Assembly: GCF_000317515.1 (NCBI RefSeq)
Contig: NC_019738.1
Span: 4,118,001 to 4,182,000, forward strand
DNA length: 64,000 bases
Reading direction: 5' to 3'
DNA from: Allocoleopsis franciscana PCC 7113
Lineage (GTDB): Bacteria > Cyanobacteriota > Cyanobacteriia > Cyanobacteriales > Coleofasciculaceae
Shown: one piece after another, positions 9,086 to 17,606 of the stretch
How the letters are laid out: the number at the start of each line of letters is the position of its first letter
Position numbering within the stretch: the first letter of the stretch is position 1
Program-made: the position numbers and the translations under genes
Notes under the pieces: generated by a model
The model's input: only the letters and a program-made list of their open reading frames with translations
What the model was told of the DNA's origin: nothing
Databases searched by the model: none

Positions 9086-9646
9086 GTGAAGTTGTACCTG
9101 ACACAATCCGCCGACATCTACTCGCTCATCACTCAACTTGCCTCTTGTAAAATCCTCTGGCTGGACACTGAAGTCGCTGACTGGCACACCCCTAATCCAA
9201 GACTATCCTTAATTCAGGCGTTGACAGAGCCGACCGATTTGATTGGCGAATCTGCTTATATCTTAGATGTTTTAGATAAGCCTAAATTGGTAACCTATTT
9301 TGTTAATCAAATCATGGCAAATCCCAATATTGAAAAAGTCTTTCACAATGCTAGTTTCGATGTAAGATACCTAGGAGGTAAAGAGCAAGTTAAAAATGTA
9401 ACTTGTACATTTAAAATGGTCAACAAATTGACCAAAAAGAGCCGACGTAATCTATTAAAAATATCTAACAAAAAACTTAAAACATTAGCTGTGGAACTTT
9501 GTCAATTTTCTAATGTAGATACAGAGGAACAGCAAAGCGACTGGGGGCAGCGACCCTTAACTGAAAAGCAGCTACAGTATGCCAAGATGGACACGGTTTA
9601 TCTAGCTCATGTTCATCGCCATTTACTAGCCTTAAGTAAGGGTTGA
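9086..9646 (+). CDS. RNase D-like 3'-5' exonuclease (DEDDy family)
   Basis: The 186-residue protein is a stand-alone DEDDy exonuclease domain without the HRDC domains of full-length RNase D. Catalytic residues are visible: D27 and E29 in LWLDTEV, D92 in FHNASFDVRYL, and Y165/D169 in YAKMDTVYL. It should degrade RNA, for example tRNA precursors, or single-stranded DNA from the 3' end with two metal ions. The start is a GTG at 9086 (MKLYLT after initiation); no better ATG precedes the first strand. It stands alone on the plus strand, 247 bases from the divergent nuclease-ParA gene and 41 bases from the convergent transporter gene. Confidence 0.92.
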   Translation: MKLYLTQSADIYSLITQLASCKILWLDTEVADWHTPNPRLSLIQALTEPTDLIGESAYILDVLDKPKLVTYFVNQIMANPNIEKVFHNASFDVRYLGGKEQVKNVTCTFKMVNKLTKKSRRNLLKISNKKLKTLAVELCQFSNVDTEEQQSDWGQRPLTEKQLQYAKMDTVYLAHVHRHLLALSKG

Positions 9647-9687
9647 TCTACCCCGCTTGGTTCAGTAAGTTGCCCGGTTTGAGGAAG

Positions 9688-11328
9688 TTAAATTCCCAAC
9701 CACCACAGCAACACTTGAGCCATGAGAATTTTGGCAATCATTGCCGTGGGCATAATTGAAACATAAGCCGTATTCGGCGCTTCGGACTTGGCTAAATTCC
9801 CGATAAAACTGAGAATCGCAGGCTGAGTTTGCCCACCCGCCAGAGTTCCCGTTGCCGTCACCCAATCTAGCTTTAGCACTAGGATGGAACCACCAAGCAA
9901 AACGAGTGTGGAAACCAGCGTAATCATCCCACCAATCATCAACAGTAAAACACCGTTATTCGCCACCGCGTCTACAAAATGTCCGCCGGACTTAATCCCA
10001 ACTGCACTAAAAAATAAGACAAGTCCAAATTCGCGGAATGTAGTACTAATTTCAGCCGGTAAATCCCAAATAATTGGGCCAGTTCTCCCCCGCCATCCCA
10101 GGAAAAGAGCCGCGATTAAAGGGCCACCAGCAAGTCCGAGACTCAGCCTCAAATTGCCCGGAAGTACAATCGTCGCACTACCCAGCAAAACTCCAATCAG
10201 AATTCCCAGAGAGAGTGAGAGATAATCTGTTTCGCTGAGGGCGTGCAATGAGTCGCCTAAATACTTCGTTAAGCCCGGTATATCATCCGTCTTCGCCACC
10301 ACACGCAAGCGATCGCCTCGTTCCAGTACCGTGTTATCCGTTGGTACAAAATCTACATCCCCTCGGCGGATACGTGTGACAACCGCGTTCCACTTCTGTT
10401 CAATCCCACTTTCACAAAGTTTACGACCCACTAGCCTTCTATTCGTGAGCAGGATGCGACGATAATCGACTTGATCGCGCCGCGATTCAGGCCCCGGTTG
10501 TAACACCACTTCGATGCCGCCGAGTGCCATTGCCTGAGCCACGTTCTCGTCTGTACCGACAATGCGAACAATGTCCCCAACTTCCAATTGTGTGTTGGGT
10601 GTTGCCACACTTACATTCTCCTCGTGTTGCACTCGACTCACTCTGACACCCAGCTTTGCTAGGGGCGAGTCGTGAATGGTGACTCCAGCCAATTGAGGCG
10701 AGATAATTTTAAGATTTCGCGCCACAGGCGGTTCAGTTTGGTTTCCGCTTTCTTGTTCGGCACGCTGAGTTTCTTTTTTGATATTCACATGCTTGAACAA
10801 CGCAACAAACTCTGCGATCGCGATCGGCATAATCACAGCTAACGGATAGGCAACCGAGTAACCAATCGTGAGAAACACGCTTTCCGGCTTTCCTCTGAGC
10901 ATTTCAGTAGCAGCAGCGAGTGCAGGCGTGTTCGTCAACCCACCACAGAACAACCCAACGGCGATCGCAGGATTGACGCCGAACACCTTCACCGCAAGCT
11001 GCGCTATTGTCGCCCCAGCGATAACCGCTACCAGTGCCAACAGCGCCAATGCCAGTCCGCGCCGTTTCAGAATTCTAAAAAATGCCGGCCCCGCATGGAG
11101 TCCGATGGTATAGACAAACAAGAGCAATCCAAGTTGGGAGACGATTTCAGGCAGGCGGAATGACTCTTTCCCCCATGCACCCAGCGCAATCCCGACAAAC
11201 AGCACCGATGCCATACCCAAGCCAATACCTTTCACCCGAAATTTGCTTAAGAGATACCCCAAGCCAATCGTTAAGAACAGAAGCATAATCGGCTGATGCG
11301 CGAGAAACTCCCGAAGGACTTCAAACAT
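9688..11328 (-). CDS. AspT/YidE/YbjL-type transporter with RCK_C (TrkA-C) domains
   Basis: The product has two blocks of about five membrane helices (residues about 10-190 and 385-545) that are internal duplicates, each with a GGLTNTPALAAA- or GGQTQPAILSF-type motif. They flank a cytoplasmic insert with two TrkA-C/RCK_C-like domains (ISPQLAGVTIHDSPLAKL and YRRILLTNRRLVGRKL). This is the aspartate:alanine exchanger (AspT) fold, which also includes the uncharacterised YidE/YbjL proteins; the substrate is unknown. I chose the ATG at 11328 (MFEVLREFLAHQP) because the family starts close to helix 1. An in-frame ATG at 11367 would add 13 mostly polar residues. No operon partner is visible. Confidence 0.88.
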   Translation of the reverse strand: MFEVLREFLAHQPIMLLFLTIGLGYLLSKFRVKGIGLGMASVLFVGIALGAWGKESFRLPEIVSQLGLLLFVYTIGLHAGPAFFRILKRRGLALALLALVAVIAGATIAQLAVKVFGVNPAIAVGLFCGGLTNTPALAAATEMLRGKPESVFLTIGYSVAYPLAVIMPIAIAEFVALFKHVNIKKETQRAEQESGNQTEPPVARNLKIISPQLAGVTIHDSPLAKLGVRVSRVQHEENVSVATPNTQLEVGDIVRIVGTDENVAQAMALGGIEVVLQPGPESRRDQVDYRRILLTNRRLVGRKLCESGIEQKWNAVVTRIRRGDVDFVPTDNTVLERGDRLRVVAKTDDIPGLTKYLGDSLHALSETDYLSLSLGILIGVLLGSATIVLPGNLRLSLGLAGGPLIAALFLGWRGRTGPIIWDLPAEISTTFREFGLVLFFSAVGIKSGGHFVDAVANNGVLLLMIGGMITLVSTLVLLGGSILVLKLDWVTATGTLAGGQTQPAILSFIGNLAKSEAPNTAYVSIMPTAMIAKILMAQVLLWWLGI

Positions 11329-11495
11329 AAAGGACTTACCCCGATGTGCTACAGCTAGGATGAGCATTGCTCACTCTAACTATCATGGTTAGTCTTGGGA
11401 ATTTAATCCGGCCTCAGGCAAATTTAATGATGACACAACTTACGTTTTTTCATTCATCATTATGTGTAATATCATTTCCATTTTCCTCAGAATTC

Positions 11496-11551
11496 TTCCA
11501 AAACCTCTGCGTACCTCAGCGCCCCCCTCTGCGTTCTCTGCGTTAAAAATT
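11496..11551. repeat. Dispersed CGCAGAG-type repeat, copy 1
   Basis: On the minus strand this reads as iterated CGCAGAG units after TTTTTAA and before GGTTTTGG. A second copy in the opposite orientation lies at 53531-53586 with the same flanking TTTTTAA and TTTTTGGAG words. Such CGCAGAG repeats are common in cyanobacterial and other intergenic DNA. Here it sits just upstream, on the minus strand, of the transporter gene start and downstream of the phospholipase-D-like gene. Confidence 0.7.
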
Positions 11552-11557
11552 AGCTGA

Positions 11558-13276
11558 TCAAAACGAATTAAATACCACCCGTCCATCTAATTTTTGTAGC
11601 AAACTTGGCCCAACTCCTGACACCCGATCAAAGTCTTCTAAAGAAGTAAACGGCTTCTGCTGCCGTGCGGCGATGATTTGCTGTGCCAGTTTGGGGCCAA
11701 CTCCCGGCAAAGTCACTAATTCTTCCAGCGTTGCAGTATTCAGATTAACCAACTCTCCAGTCGTTGGCGCATTCTTCTCTTTCGCCTCAGTAATTTGAGG
11801 ACATTCTTGCTTTTGTGCCTGAATCTTCTGCTGAACTGCCAACGGGACTCCCAGCACGGCTTTAGCATAGAGGCGTCCAAACTCCCGTTCAAAATGGGCG
11901 GCAACCATTGAGCTATCAATCACTAATAATGTCTCATCATTGTGGGTATTCGCTGCCTCTGACCAATTGTGAGAACCGGTAATCACCGTTTGACCATCTA
12001 CAATGCCAAATTTGTGATGTAAGACATCCCCCTTGGGTAACTGGGGAATGCCAATGGTGGCAACGGGACTTTGCCAAGGACGGTTATTAACTTCGTATAC
12101 ACACTTGTTGGCTAAAGACACTCCCAGCATATCCAGTGCCTCACTGTAATAGCGATAGGCAAAACCGGGGTCAATTAACCCTCGTACCTGAACACCTTGT
12201 TGATGGTTGGTTTCCAGGAGGTTAGCGAGGGACTGTTCGGAGAAGACAAACAAGGCTAAATCAACAGTTTTAGTCGCCGTACTCAGGGTTTGACCAATTA
12301 AGCCATTACTCGTCTGACTCCAAGGCTGAGTGGCAGAGGTTGGGGAAAACTGCACGGTAACGGTAGTGGTTCCCAGTTTGACTTGCTGCGCTGGGCGAAA
12401 GGGTTTTTTGACACCAAACCGACTATCCGGCTTACCTCCAGGGCCATCCCCCCACATGAAGTTAAATTCTTGGGTAAACAGCTCGGCTAACTGGGAATCT
12501 TCGATTTTTAACAGGTTATTAGCATTACCACGAGTTTGTGTATTTGTCAAATCCCCATGCATATCACTGGTGGTGAAATTCGCAGAGGTAACAATCAGGG
12601 TGCGTCCATCAATGACGACAAATTTATGGTGCATCAAGCCACTGCCTTTGGAACCATCAGCGGTATCGTCAAGGATGGGGATTTTAGCGTTTCGTAACAT
12701 GGCGATCGCATCCCTTTGGTTAATCTCATCCGGAGTGAGTTGATTATCCCCATTTCGGTCGATTAATTTCACTCCCTCTTTGTAGCGATCGCGTTCTCGT
12801 GCCGGAAGTTTGGCGACTTCAGCAGCAGTGAACTCACTCCAAGGGCGATTGTAGGTATTTTCCAGAATGACTTGGACTTTCACCCCAGCTTGGTGACGTT
12901 GAACCAGTGCTTGGGCGATTTTGGGTAAACGTAACTCTTGAACGGCAATATTTACGGTAGATTGAGCGGTGGCGATCGCCTCTACAATTTGTTGCTCTAA
13001 ATCATCTCCCGGTCGAGTTACCTGCCGATAAGGCTCTGTGTATTCACCGGATTCAGCATGATTAAAGTAAACTTGAACAAACAGGTCTTGAGGTAGGGGA
13101 GCTTTGCGAGGAAGCTGGGACTGAACTCGCTGACAAGCCGACACCGTCAGCGTTAGAAAGAAGGTTATCCCAAGACGGCAAAGAGTTTGAGACAGTAAAT
13201 GCAAGGGTTTTTCTGATCCAAGAAGATAACAGTGGTATTCAATTAGTGTTCCCTGTTTTCCGATCACAACAGTCAA
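11558..13276 (-). CDS. Phospholipase-D-fold lipoprotein with EF-hand insert and ComEA-like HhH tail
   Basis: A hydrophobic segment at about residues 33-47 ends in LTVSAC, a lipobox (C48), so the protein is probably an exported lipoprotein. Two HKD motifs (H216-x-K218-x4-D223 in MHHKFVVIDG, and HHKFGIVDG near 415) form one bilobed PLD active site. Inserted in the first lobe is a textbook EF-hand loop, DRNGDNQLTPDE at 173-184. The C-terminal 60 residues are a ComEA-type double helix-hairpin-helix (LNTATLEELVTLPGVGPKLAQ, FDRVSGVGPSLLQK). Likely activity is phosphodiester hydrolysis, possibly on DNA, outside the cytoplasm and perhaps calcium-tuned. The start is uncertain: TTG at 13276 gives the longest frame, and later GTG/TTG codons are possible. 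Confidence 0.88.
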   Translation of the reverse strand: MTVVIGKQGTLIEYHCYLLGSEKPLHLLSQTLCRLGITFFLTLTVSACQRVQSQLPRKAPLPQDLFVQVYFNHAESGEYTEPYRQVTRPGDDLEQQIVEAIATAQSTVNIAVQELRLPKIAQALVQRHQAGVKVQVILENTYNRPWSEFTAAEVAKLPARERDRYKEGVKLIDRNGDNQLTPDEINQRDAIAMLRNAKIPILDDTADGSKGSGLMHHKFVVIDGRTLIVTSANFTTSDMHGDLTNTQTRGNANNLLKIEDSQLAELFTQEFNFMWGDGPGGKPDSRFGVKKPFRPAQQVKLGTTTVTVQFSPTSATQPWSQTSNGLIGQTLSTATKTVDLALFVFSEQSLANLLETNHQQGVQVRGLIDPGFAYRYYSEALDMLGVSLANKCVYEVNNRPWQSPVATIGIPQLPKGDVLHHKFGIVDGQTVITGSHNWSEAANTHNDETLLVIDSSMVAAHFEREFGRLYAKAVLGVPLAVQQKIQAQKQECPQITEAKEKNAPTTGELVNLNTATLEELVTLPGVGPKLAQQIIAARQQKPFTSLEDFDRVSGVGPSLLQKLDGRVVFNSF

Positions 13277-13401
13277 AACATTGTCACTGTTGAACTAACA
13301 TAAATTTCAAGCGGACTAATGTTCGCCTCTTAATTTATTAACTTAATTCGAGGAATTGCTCACACCGTAGCAGTATTGCGAAGTTGTGGGGCGAGACCCC
13401 C

Positions 13402-13413
13402 TATAACGTTATA
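13402..13413. promoter_or_regulatory. 12-bp perfect palindrome at a start codon (possible operator)
   Basis: TATAACGTTATA is a perfect 12-base palindrome whose last base is the A of the ATG at 13413. A dimeric repressor bound here would block initiation. It is a possible autoregulatory site of the downstream RelE-like gene; chance occurrence in AT-rich DNA cannot be excluded. Confidence 0.35.
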
Positions 13414-13793
13414 TGTCAAGAAGAAAAAAGACCTTTCTGTGTGGTCATAAGGGGTATGGTCAATCCTGCCACCGATGTGAGCAACAGCATAGAGTACGGG
13501 AAGAAAAAAGACAACAAAAACAGGAGTGGGAATCCACCTTTGCCGCAGACCCGATTGATTTAAAAAATCTTCCGGCTCATGTGGTGGTTAAAGCCCGTAT
13601 AATTATCGCTGGCCTCCAGAGTCGCAATAATTATAGAGAGTATGGGGGAAAGCGGCTCCGCCATAACCGTTGGATTATTAGTATTCCCGTTACCCGGAAC
13701 TACCGTATGATCTGCCATGACCAGGGTAGTCTGTTGGTTCCCCACGCCGTCTTGTCTCACGAAGATTACAACGTGGATAAACCAGGCTGTTAG
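13413..13793 (+). CDS. Small Cys-rich protein with RelE-like C-terminal region
   Basis: The 126-residue product begins MSRRKKTFLCGHKGYGQSCHRCEQQ. C-x-H...C-x2-C could form a zinc knuckle at residues 10-23. A basic helix (about 24-40) follows, then a region resembling the RelE/ParE toxin fold: helix NLPAHVVVKARIIIAGLQS, strands RWIISIPVTRNYRMIC, and the ending VLSHEDYN. I recall a conserved cyanobacterial family of uncharacterised zinc-binding proteins with this layout. No adjacent antitoxin gene is visible on either strand. The ATG at 13413 lies on a perfect palindrome. It may be an RNA-binding or toxin-derived regulator; this is inferred from fold-like pattern only. Confidence 0.85.
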   Translation: MSRRKKTFLCGHKGYGQSCHRCEQQHRVREEKRQQKQEWESTFAADPIDLKNLPAHVVVKARIIIAGLQSRNNYREYGGKRLRHNRWIISIPVTRNYRMICHDQGSLLVPHAVLSHEDYNVDKPGC

Positions 13794-13930
13794 CCAATCC
13801 CTGAGAGTTCTTAGATAACCAGGCATCGGGTTTACAGACAAACATTAATCTTCATATAAGCACAATAATCTTAAGGGGTGGCATCAAGACTATATCCTGG
13901 GAGAATAGATAGCCCATTGGCTGAAAGACC

Positions 13931-15094
13931 ATGCAAATTTATCTAGACTACAGCGCTACAACACCGCCGCGTCCAGAAGTCATTGCCACGATGCAGGATG
14001 TCCTCACCCAACAGTGGGGCAATCCATCCAGCTTACACGAGTGGGGGCAACGCGCTGCAACGGTGGTGGAGCAGGCGAGAATGCAGGTGGCTGGGCTGAT
14101 TAATGCACCCGCAGAGTCGATCATCTTCACCTCTGGGGGTACGGAGGCGAATAACCTGGCAATTATGGGGGTGGCAAGAGGGTATCGAAAGCCACAGCAC
14201 ATAATTATTTCCAGCGTTGAGCATTCGGCGGTGGCAGAACCCGTGGGATTGCTGGAACAGTGGGGTTGGGAAGTGACACGGCTGCCGGTGGACAAAGATG
14301 GACGAGTGAACCCCAACGATTTAGAAAACGCCTTGCAACCCAATACGGTGTTGGTTTCCATCATCTACGGTCAAAGCGAAGTTGGCACGTTACAACCAAT
14401 CCATACCCTCGCTCAAATCACTCGCCAAAAAGGCGTTTTGTTTCACACCGATGCAGTGCAGGTGGCTGGACGCTTAGCGATCGATGTCAAGGAACTACCG
14501 GTGGATTTATTATCCATGTCGAGCCATAAGATTTATGGCCCCCAAGGTTCAGGGGCATTGTATATTCGTCGTGGCGTCGAGTTAGTGCCCGTGATGTTGG
14601 GTGGGGGACAAGAATTGCAACTGCGATCAGGTACGCAGGCGGTGCCGATGATTGCGGGTTTTGGCGTCGCTGCCGAACTCGCGGCGGCAGAAATGGCCAC
14701 GGAAACCTCTCGATTGATGAGATTGCGCGATCGCCTTTTTGAGCAGTTGAGTGACACCCCAAACCTCATACCCACGGGTTCCCGACTTCACCGCTTACCT
14801 CATCATGTCAGCTTTGCGGTCATCGGTGATGGGAAAACGGTGACCGGCAAAACCCTCGTGCGCCAGCTCAATTTGGCTGGAATTGGCATTAGTTCCGGTT
14901 CTGCTTGTCATAGTGGCAAACTCAGTCCCAGTCCGATCCTCAAGGCAATGGACTACAGTGACGCCGTTGCTTTGGGAAGTATCCGCCTCACCTTAGGGCG
15001 AGATACGATGGAAGCCGATGTGGACTGGACAGCGATGGTACTCAAGCAAGTGTTAGCCAGACTCATACCAGAACTAGCTTGTGCTAGGTGTTGA
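13931..15094 (+). CDS. Cysteine desulfurase (NifS/IscS type)
   Basis: The 387-residue class V aminotransferase-fold enzyme converts cysteine to alanine, passing persulfide sulfur to Fe-S cluster and other thio-cofactor pathways. PLP-site residues are visible: H98 in SVEHSA, D174 and Q177 in HTDAVQVAG, and the Schiff-base lysine K200 in SSHKIYGP. The persulfide cysteine is C326 in SSGSACHSGKLSPS, on a long group-I-like loop. The usual NNE segment before VGT is QSE (148-150), so the Asn that contacts PLP in IscS is replaced; this may mark a subgroup. The C-terminus ends CARC, two extra cysteines. It is transcribed alone, with no isc or suf neighbours. Confidence 0.94.
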   Translation: MQIYLDYSATTPPRPEVIATMQDVLTQQWGNPSSLHEWGQRAATVVEQARMQVAGLINAPAESIIFTSGGTEANNLAIMGVARGYRKPQHIIISSVEHSAVAEPVGLLEQWGWEVTRLPVDKDGRVNPNDLENALQPNTVLVSIIYGQSEVGTLQPIHTLAQITRQKGVLFHTDAVQVAGRLAIDVKELPVDLLSMSSHKIYGPQGSGALYIRRGVELVPVMLGGGQELQLRSGTQAVPMIAGFGVAAELAAAEMATETSRLMRLRDRLFEQLSDTPNLIPTGSRLHRLPHHVSFAVIGDGKTVTGKTLVRQLNLAGIGISSGSACHSGKLSPSPILKAMDYSDAVALGSIRLTLGRDTMEADVDWTAMVLKQVLARLIPELACARC

Positions 15095-15127
15095 ATCAAT
15101 TAATTAAGAATGGGGAATAGAAGGAAT

Positions 15128-15170
15128 TAGTTGTTAGTTAATACATCATGTGTTGAATCGCTAACAACTA
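15128..15170. repeat. Inverted repeat downstream of the cysteine desulfurase gene
   Basis: TAGTTGTTAG at 15128-15137 is mirrored by CTAACAACTA at 15161-15170, a 10-bp stem with a 23-base loop. There is no clean T-run, so it is not a classic terminator. The word GTGTTGAATC occurs twice, at the end of the upstream gene and inside the loop, which suggests a small duplication. Confidence 0.5.
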
Positions 15171-15234
15171 GCTTCTTCTTCCAATGATCCATGACTTATT
15201 AGACTTATTAGACAAAGCTTCTACTCTTCATTAA

Positions 15235-16599
15235 TTATCCCTTGAGCGTCCTGGGTAGCTGTACCCCAAGCGTAATCACTCTGGCTACCATAAACAAGGA
15301 CATGGCTAACCATAATAAGTGACTACTGTGAAACAACCAAGCGGCGATCGCACTTGGAGCAAACCCCAGCAACGTAGCGGTTAAGGCAGCACTACGAATC
15401 GTTGGCCCCTCTGCTAAACCCAAAAAATATCCATCTAAAATAAAAGCAATCGAACCAAACCCTAAAATGGGCAGTAACCAAGAAACATACTGATCGAGAC
15501 TATCAATAACTTCCGTATGATTCGTTAGCAATCCAAATAAAGGTTCCGGAAATAAAACAAATACGAGAGCAAGACTAAGACCTAAAACTAAACCGGTTCC
15601 CCCAGAAATGCCAACGAGGGAGGTAAGCTGCTCATTATCTTCTTTCCCCCGATAAATGCCTGCTAAGCTCTCCGTAGCGAAGGCTAATCCATCAATAAAG
15701 TAGATGGCTAGAGTCACAACCTGTAACAGCAAAGCATTTTCCGTTAACATCATTGTTCCCATCGCCGAACTTAAGTTAGTGAAGATGGAAAAGGTCGAAA
15801 GAAAAGCAAAAGTTCGGATGAAGATATCTCTATTTAGTGCCAAAGCCTCTTTCAATGCGGATAAATCAAAGAGTTGTCCCGCTACGCCTCGGATCTCTTT
15901 CCAACGAACTTCTCGACAAATGAAAATTATTCCGATGAGCAACATCAGATATTGACTCATCGCTGTGGCAAAACCCGCTCCCGCACTTTCCCACCCCAAT
16001 CGAACAATTAATAAGTAATCCAGCAGAATATTGGCGGCATTCCCAACAGCCGATAAAACCAAAACCTTGCCGCTTTGCTCACGTCCCAAAAACCAACCGA
16101 TGAGGACAAAGTTCAGCAGAGTCGCTGGTGCTGCCCAAATTCGAGCATCATAATAAGCTTGCCCTGAAGCTTTAACATCTGATGTGGCACTGAGTAGGGC
16201 AAATCCAATCTCTTGTAGGGGGTACTGCAAAATTAAAATCATCATGCCTAGTCCCAGCGCCAATATCCCATTCCGTAAACCCGTGATTAATACCCCTTGT
16301 TCATCCTCTCGTCCCACCGCTTGGGCTGTCATCCCCGTGGTACTCATCCGCAAAAAACCAAAAGTTCGGTAGATATAGTTAAATAAAACGGTGGACAGAG
16401 TGACCCCAGCTAAATGACGAATATCTCCTAAATGACCCAAGAATGCCACACTGATTAAACCCGCCAGAGGCACCATGAGATTGGACAAAATATTGACGCT
16501 CGCCAATCGAAAAAAGCGAGGGAGAAAATCATACCGATCAAGGGTTGTAATCAACATATCCGGGTTAATTGGAGGGAATGGAGAGCGGCTAATACTCAA
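15235..16599 (-). CDS. MATE-family (DinF-like) multidrug/toxin efflux transporter
   Basis: The 454-residue protein has about 12 hydrophobic helices in two similar halves. It carries the MATE hallmark near the N-terminus, NILSNLMVPLAGLISVAFLGHLGDIRHLAGV (about residues 34-65), and the DinF-like FGFLRMSTTGMTAQAVG motif near 90. These proteins export cationic compounds or metabolites against Na+ or H+. Related cyanobacterial members are sometimes named for guanitoxin export, but nothing here shows a toxin pathway. The ATG at 16599 is used; an in-frame ATG at 16557 would remove 14 polar residues and still keep helix 1. It is convergent with the cysteine desulfurase gene. Confidence 0.92.
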   Translation of the reverse strand: MSISRSPFPPINPDMLITTLDRYDFLPRFFRLASVNILSNLMVPLAGLISVAFLGHLGDIRHLAGVTLSTVLFNYIYRTFGFLRMSTTGMTAQAVGREDEQGVLITGLRNGILALGLGMMILILQYPLQEIGFALLSATSDVKASGQAYYDARIWAAPATLLNFVLIGWFLGREQSGKVLVLSAVGNAANILLDYLLIVRLGWESAGAGFATAMSQYLMLLIGIIFICREVRWKEIRGVAGQLFDLSALKEALALNRDIFIRTFAFLSTFSIFTNLSSAMGTMMLTENALLLQVVTLAIYFIDGLAFATESLAGIYRGKEDNEQLTSLVGISGGTGLVLGLSLALVFVLFPEPLFGLLTNHTEVIDSLDQYVSWLLPILGFGSIAFILDGYFLGLAEGPTIRSAALTATLLGFAPSAIAAWLFHSSHLLWLAMSLFMVARVITLGVQLPRTLKG

Positions 16600-16733
16600 A
16601 CTTTAACAAATTTTAACAATTAATGAATAGCTTACGGTTTTCAACTAAACCATTGCTCACTTGTTGGCGATTCAGCCATTGCAGGTGATACTACTTTTAG
16701 TAGCCAATTTAACAATGAAGTAAAAAAACGATT

Positions 16734-17483
16734 ATGGCAGAGCTTCCTAAAACCCTTGAAGAAGCCATCACCCAAGCCAAAGAGGCAACTCAATCCGCTT
16801 TAAATGACGGTCGTACCCGGTTGCAAGTGGAACTGGTATTTCCAGAAATTGCCCTCCAAGCTCAGTCGATCGCACAACAATTTATTCCCTTGTTTGAGGA
16901 GTATGGCTCAGGGTTAAAAGTCTTGTTTCCCGATACCGGTGCAGCGGCTCTGGCTCGTCGGGATTGGGGTGAGGTACCCTTTAAAATCAGTGATGTCGGT
17001 ACTTCCCGCTCACCCATCACCAACAAAATCCAGGCAGAGGACAAGGCGTTCTTGCTCGTTGCACCTTCGGCAGTGGAAGTGGCTCAAGTGGAAACCCTCT
17101 GTAATTTGGCCGGCGATCGCCCCTGTGTTTTACTCAATCCCCAGTTAGAAGATATCTCTATTGTTGGGATTGGCATGGCGGCACGTAAGCTGCGTGAGCG
17201 ATTGCTCAGTACCATCGAGCCTTGTTACTACCTCCGACCCATCGATCCGGCGGCGATCTTGCGCTCATACCCTGGACTGTGGCAAGTTTGGCTAGAAATC
17301 GATGATGAGTATCAGCTCATTGCTGAAGAGCCACAAAGACCTGCCGGAGACGCTCTGGAGCTAATTCTTACCAAAGCGATGGGTAGTAGCGAGACGGGTG
17401 AAGGCGAAACAACAGCATCTGCCATTAAAAAACCTGGGTTACTGACCAATCTCCAGCGCTTCTTGAATGCACTGAGTCGATGA
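16734..17483 (+). CDS. DUF1995-family protein
   Basis: The 249-residue soluble protein matches the DUF1995 pattern of cyanobacteria and chloroplasts: PKTLEEAITQAKEATQSALNDGRTRLQVELVFPEI at the start, a middle with FPDTGAAALARRDWG and VAPSAVEVAQVETLC, and YYLRPIDPAAILRSYPGLWQVW near residue 185. The family includes plant LPA3-like proteins involved in photosystem II assembly, but the biochemical activity is unknown. A Ser/Thr/Glu linker and a short hydrophobic tail follow at 215-249. It is monocistronic in appearance, divergent from the MATE gene with a 134-base promoter gap. Confidence 0.92.
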   Translation: MAELPKTLEEAITQAKEATQSALNDGRTRLQVELVFPEIALQAQSIAQQFIPLFEEYGSGLKVLFPDTGAAALARRDWGEVPFKISDVGTSRSPITNKIQAEDKAFLLVAPSAVEVAQVETLCNLAGDRPCVLLNPQLEDISIVGIGMAARKLRERLLSTIEPCYYLRPIDPAAILRSYPGLWQVWLEIDDEYQLIAEEPQRPAGDALELILTKAMGSSETGEGETTASAIKKPGLLTNLQRFLNALSR

Positions 17484-17606
17484 AGGCTGTTTCAGATAAG
17501 TGTGACAATTTCCAGACATCTTAGGAAAATGCAATAATAGGAAGAAAACAGGAATTTCCGGTTGAGGGTGCAACAACCGACGTATATCTTTCCCTGGAAA
17601 CATCAG

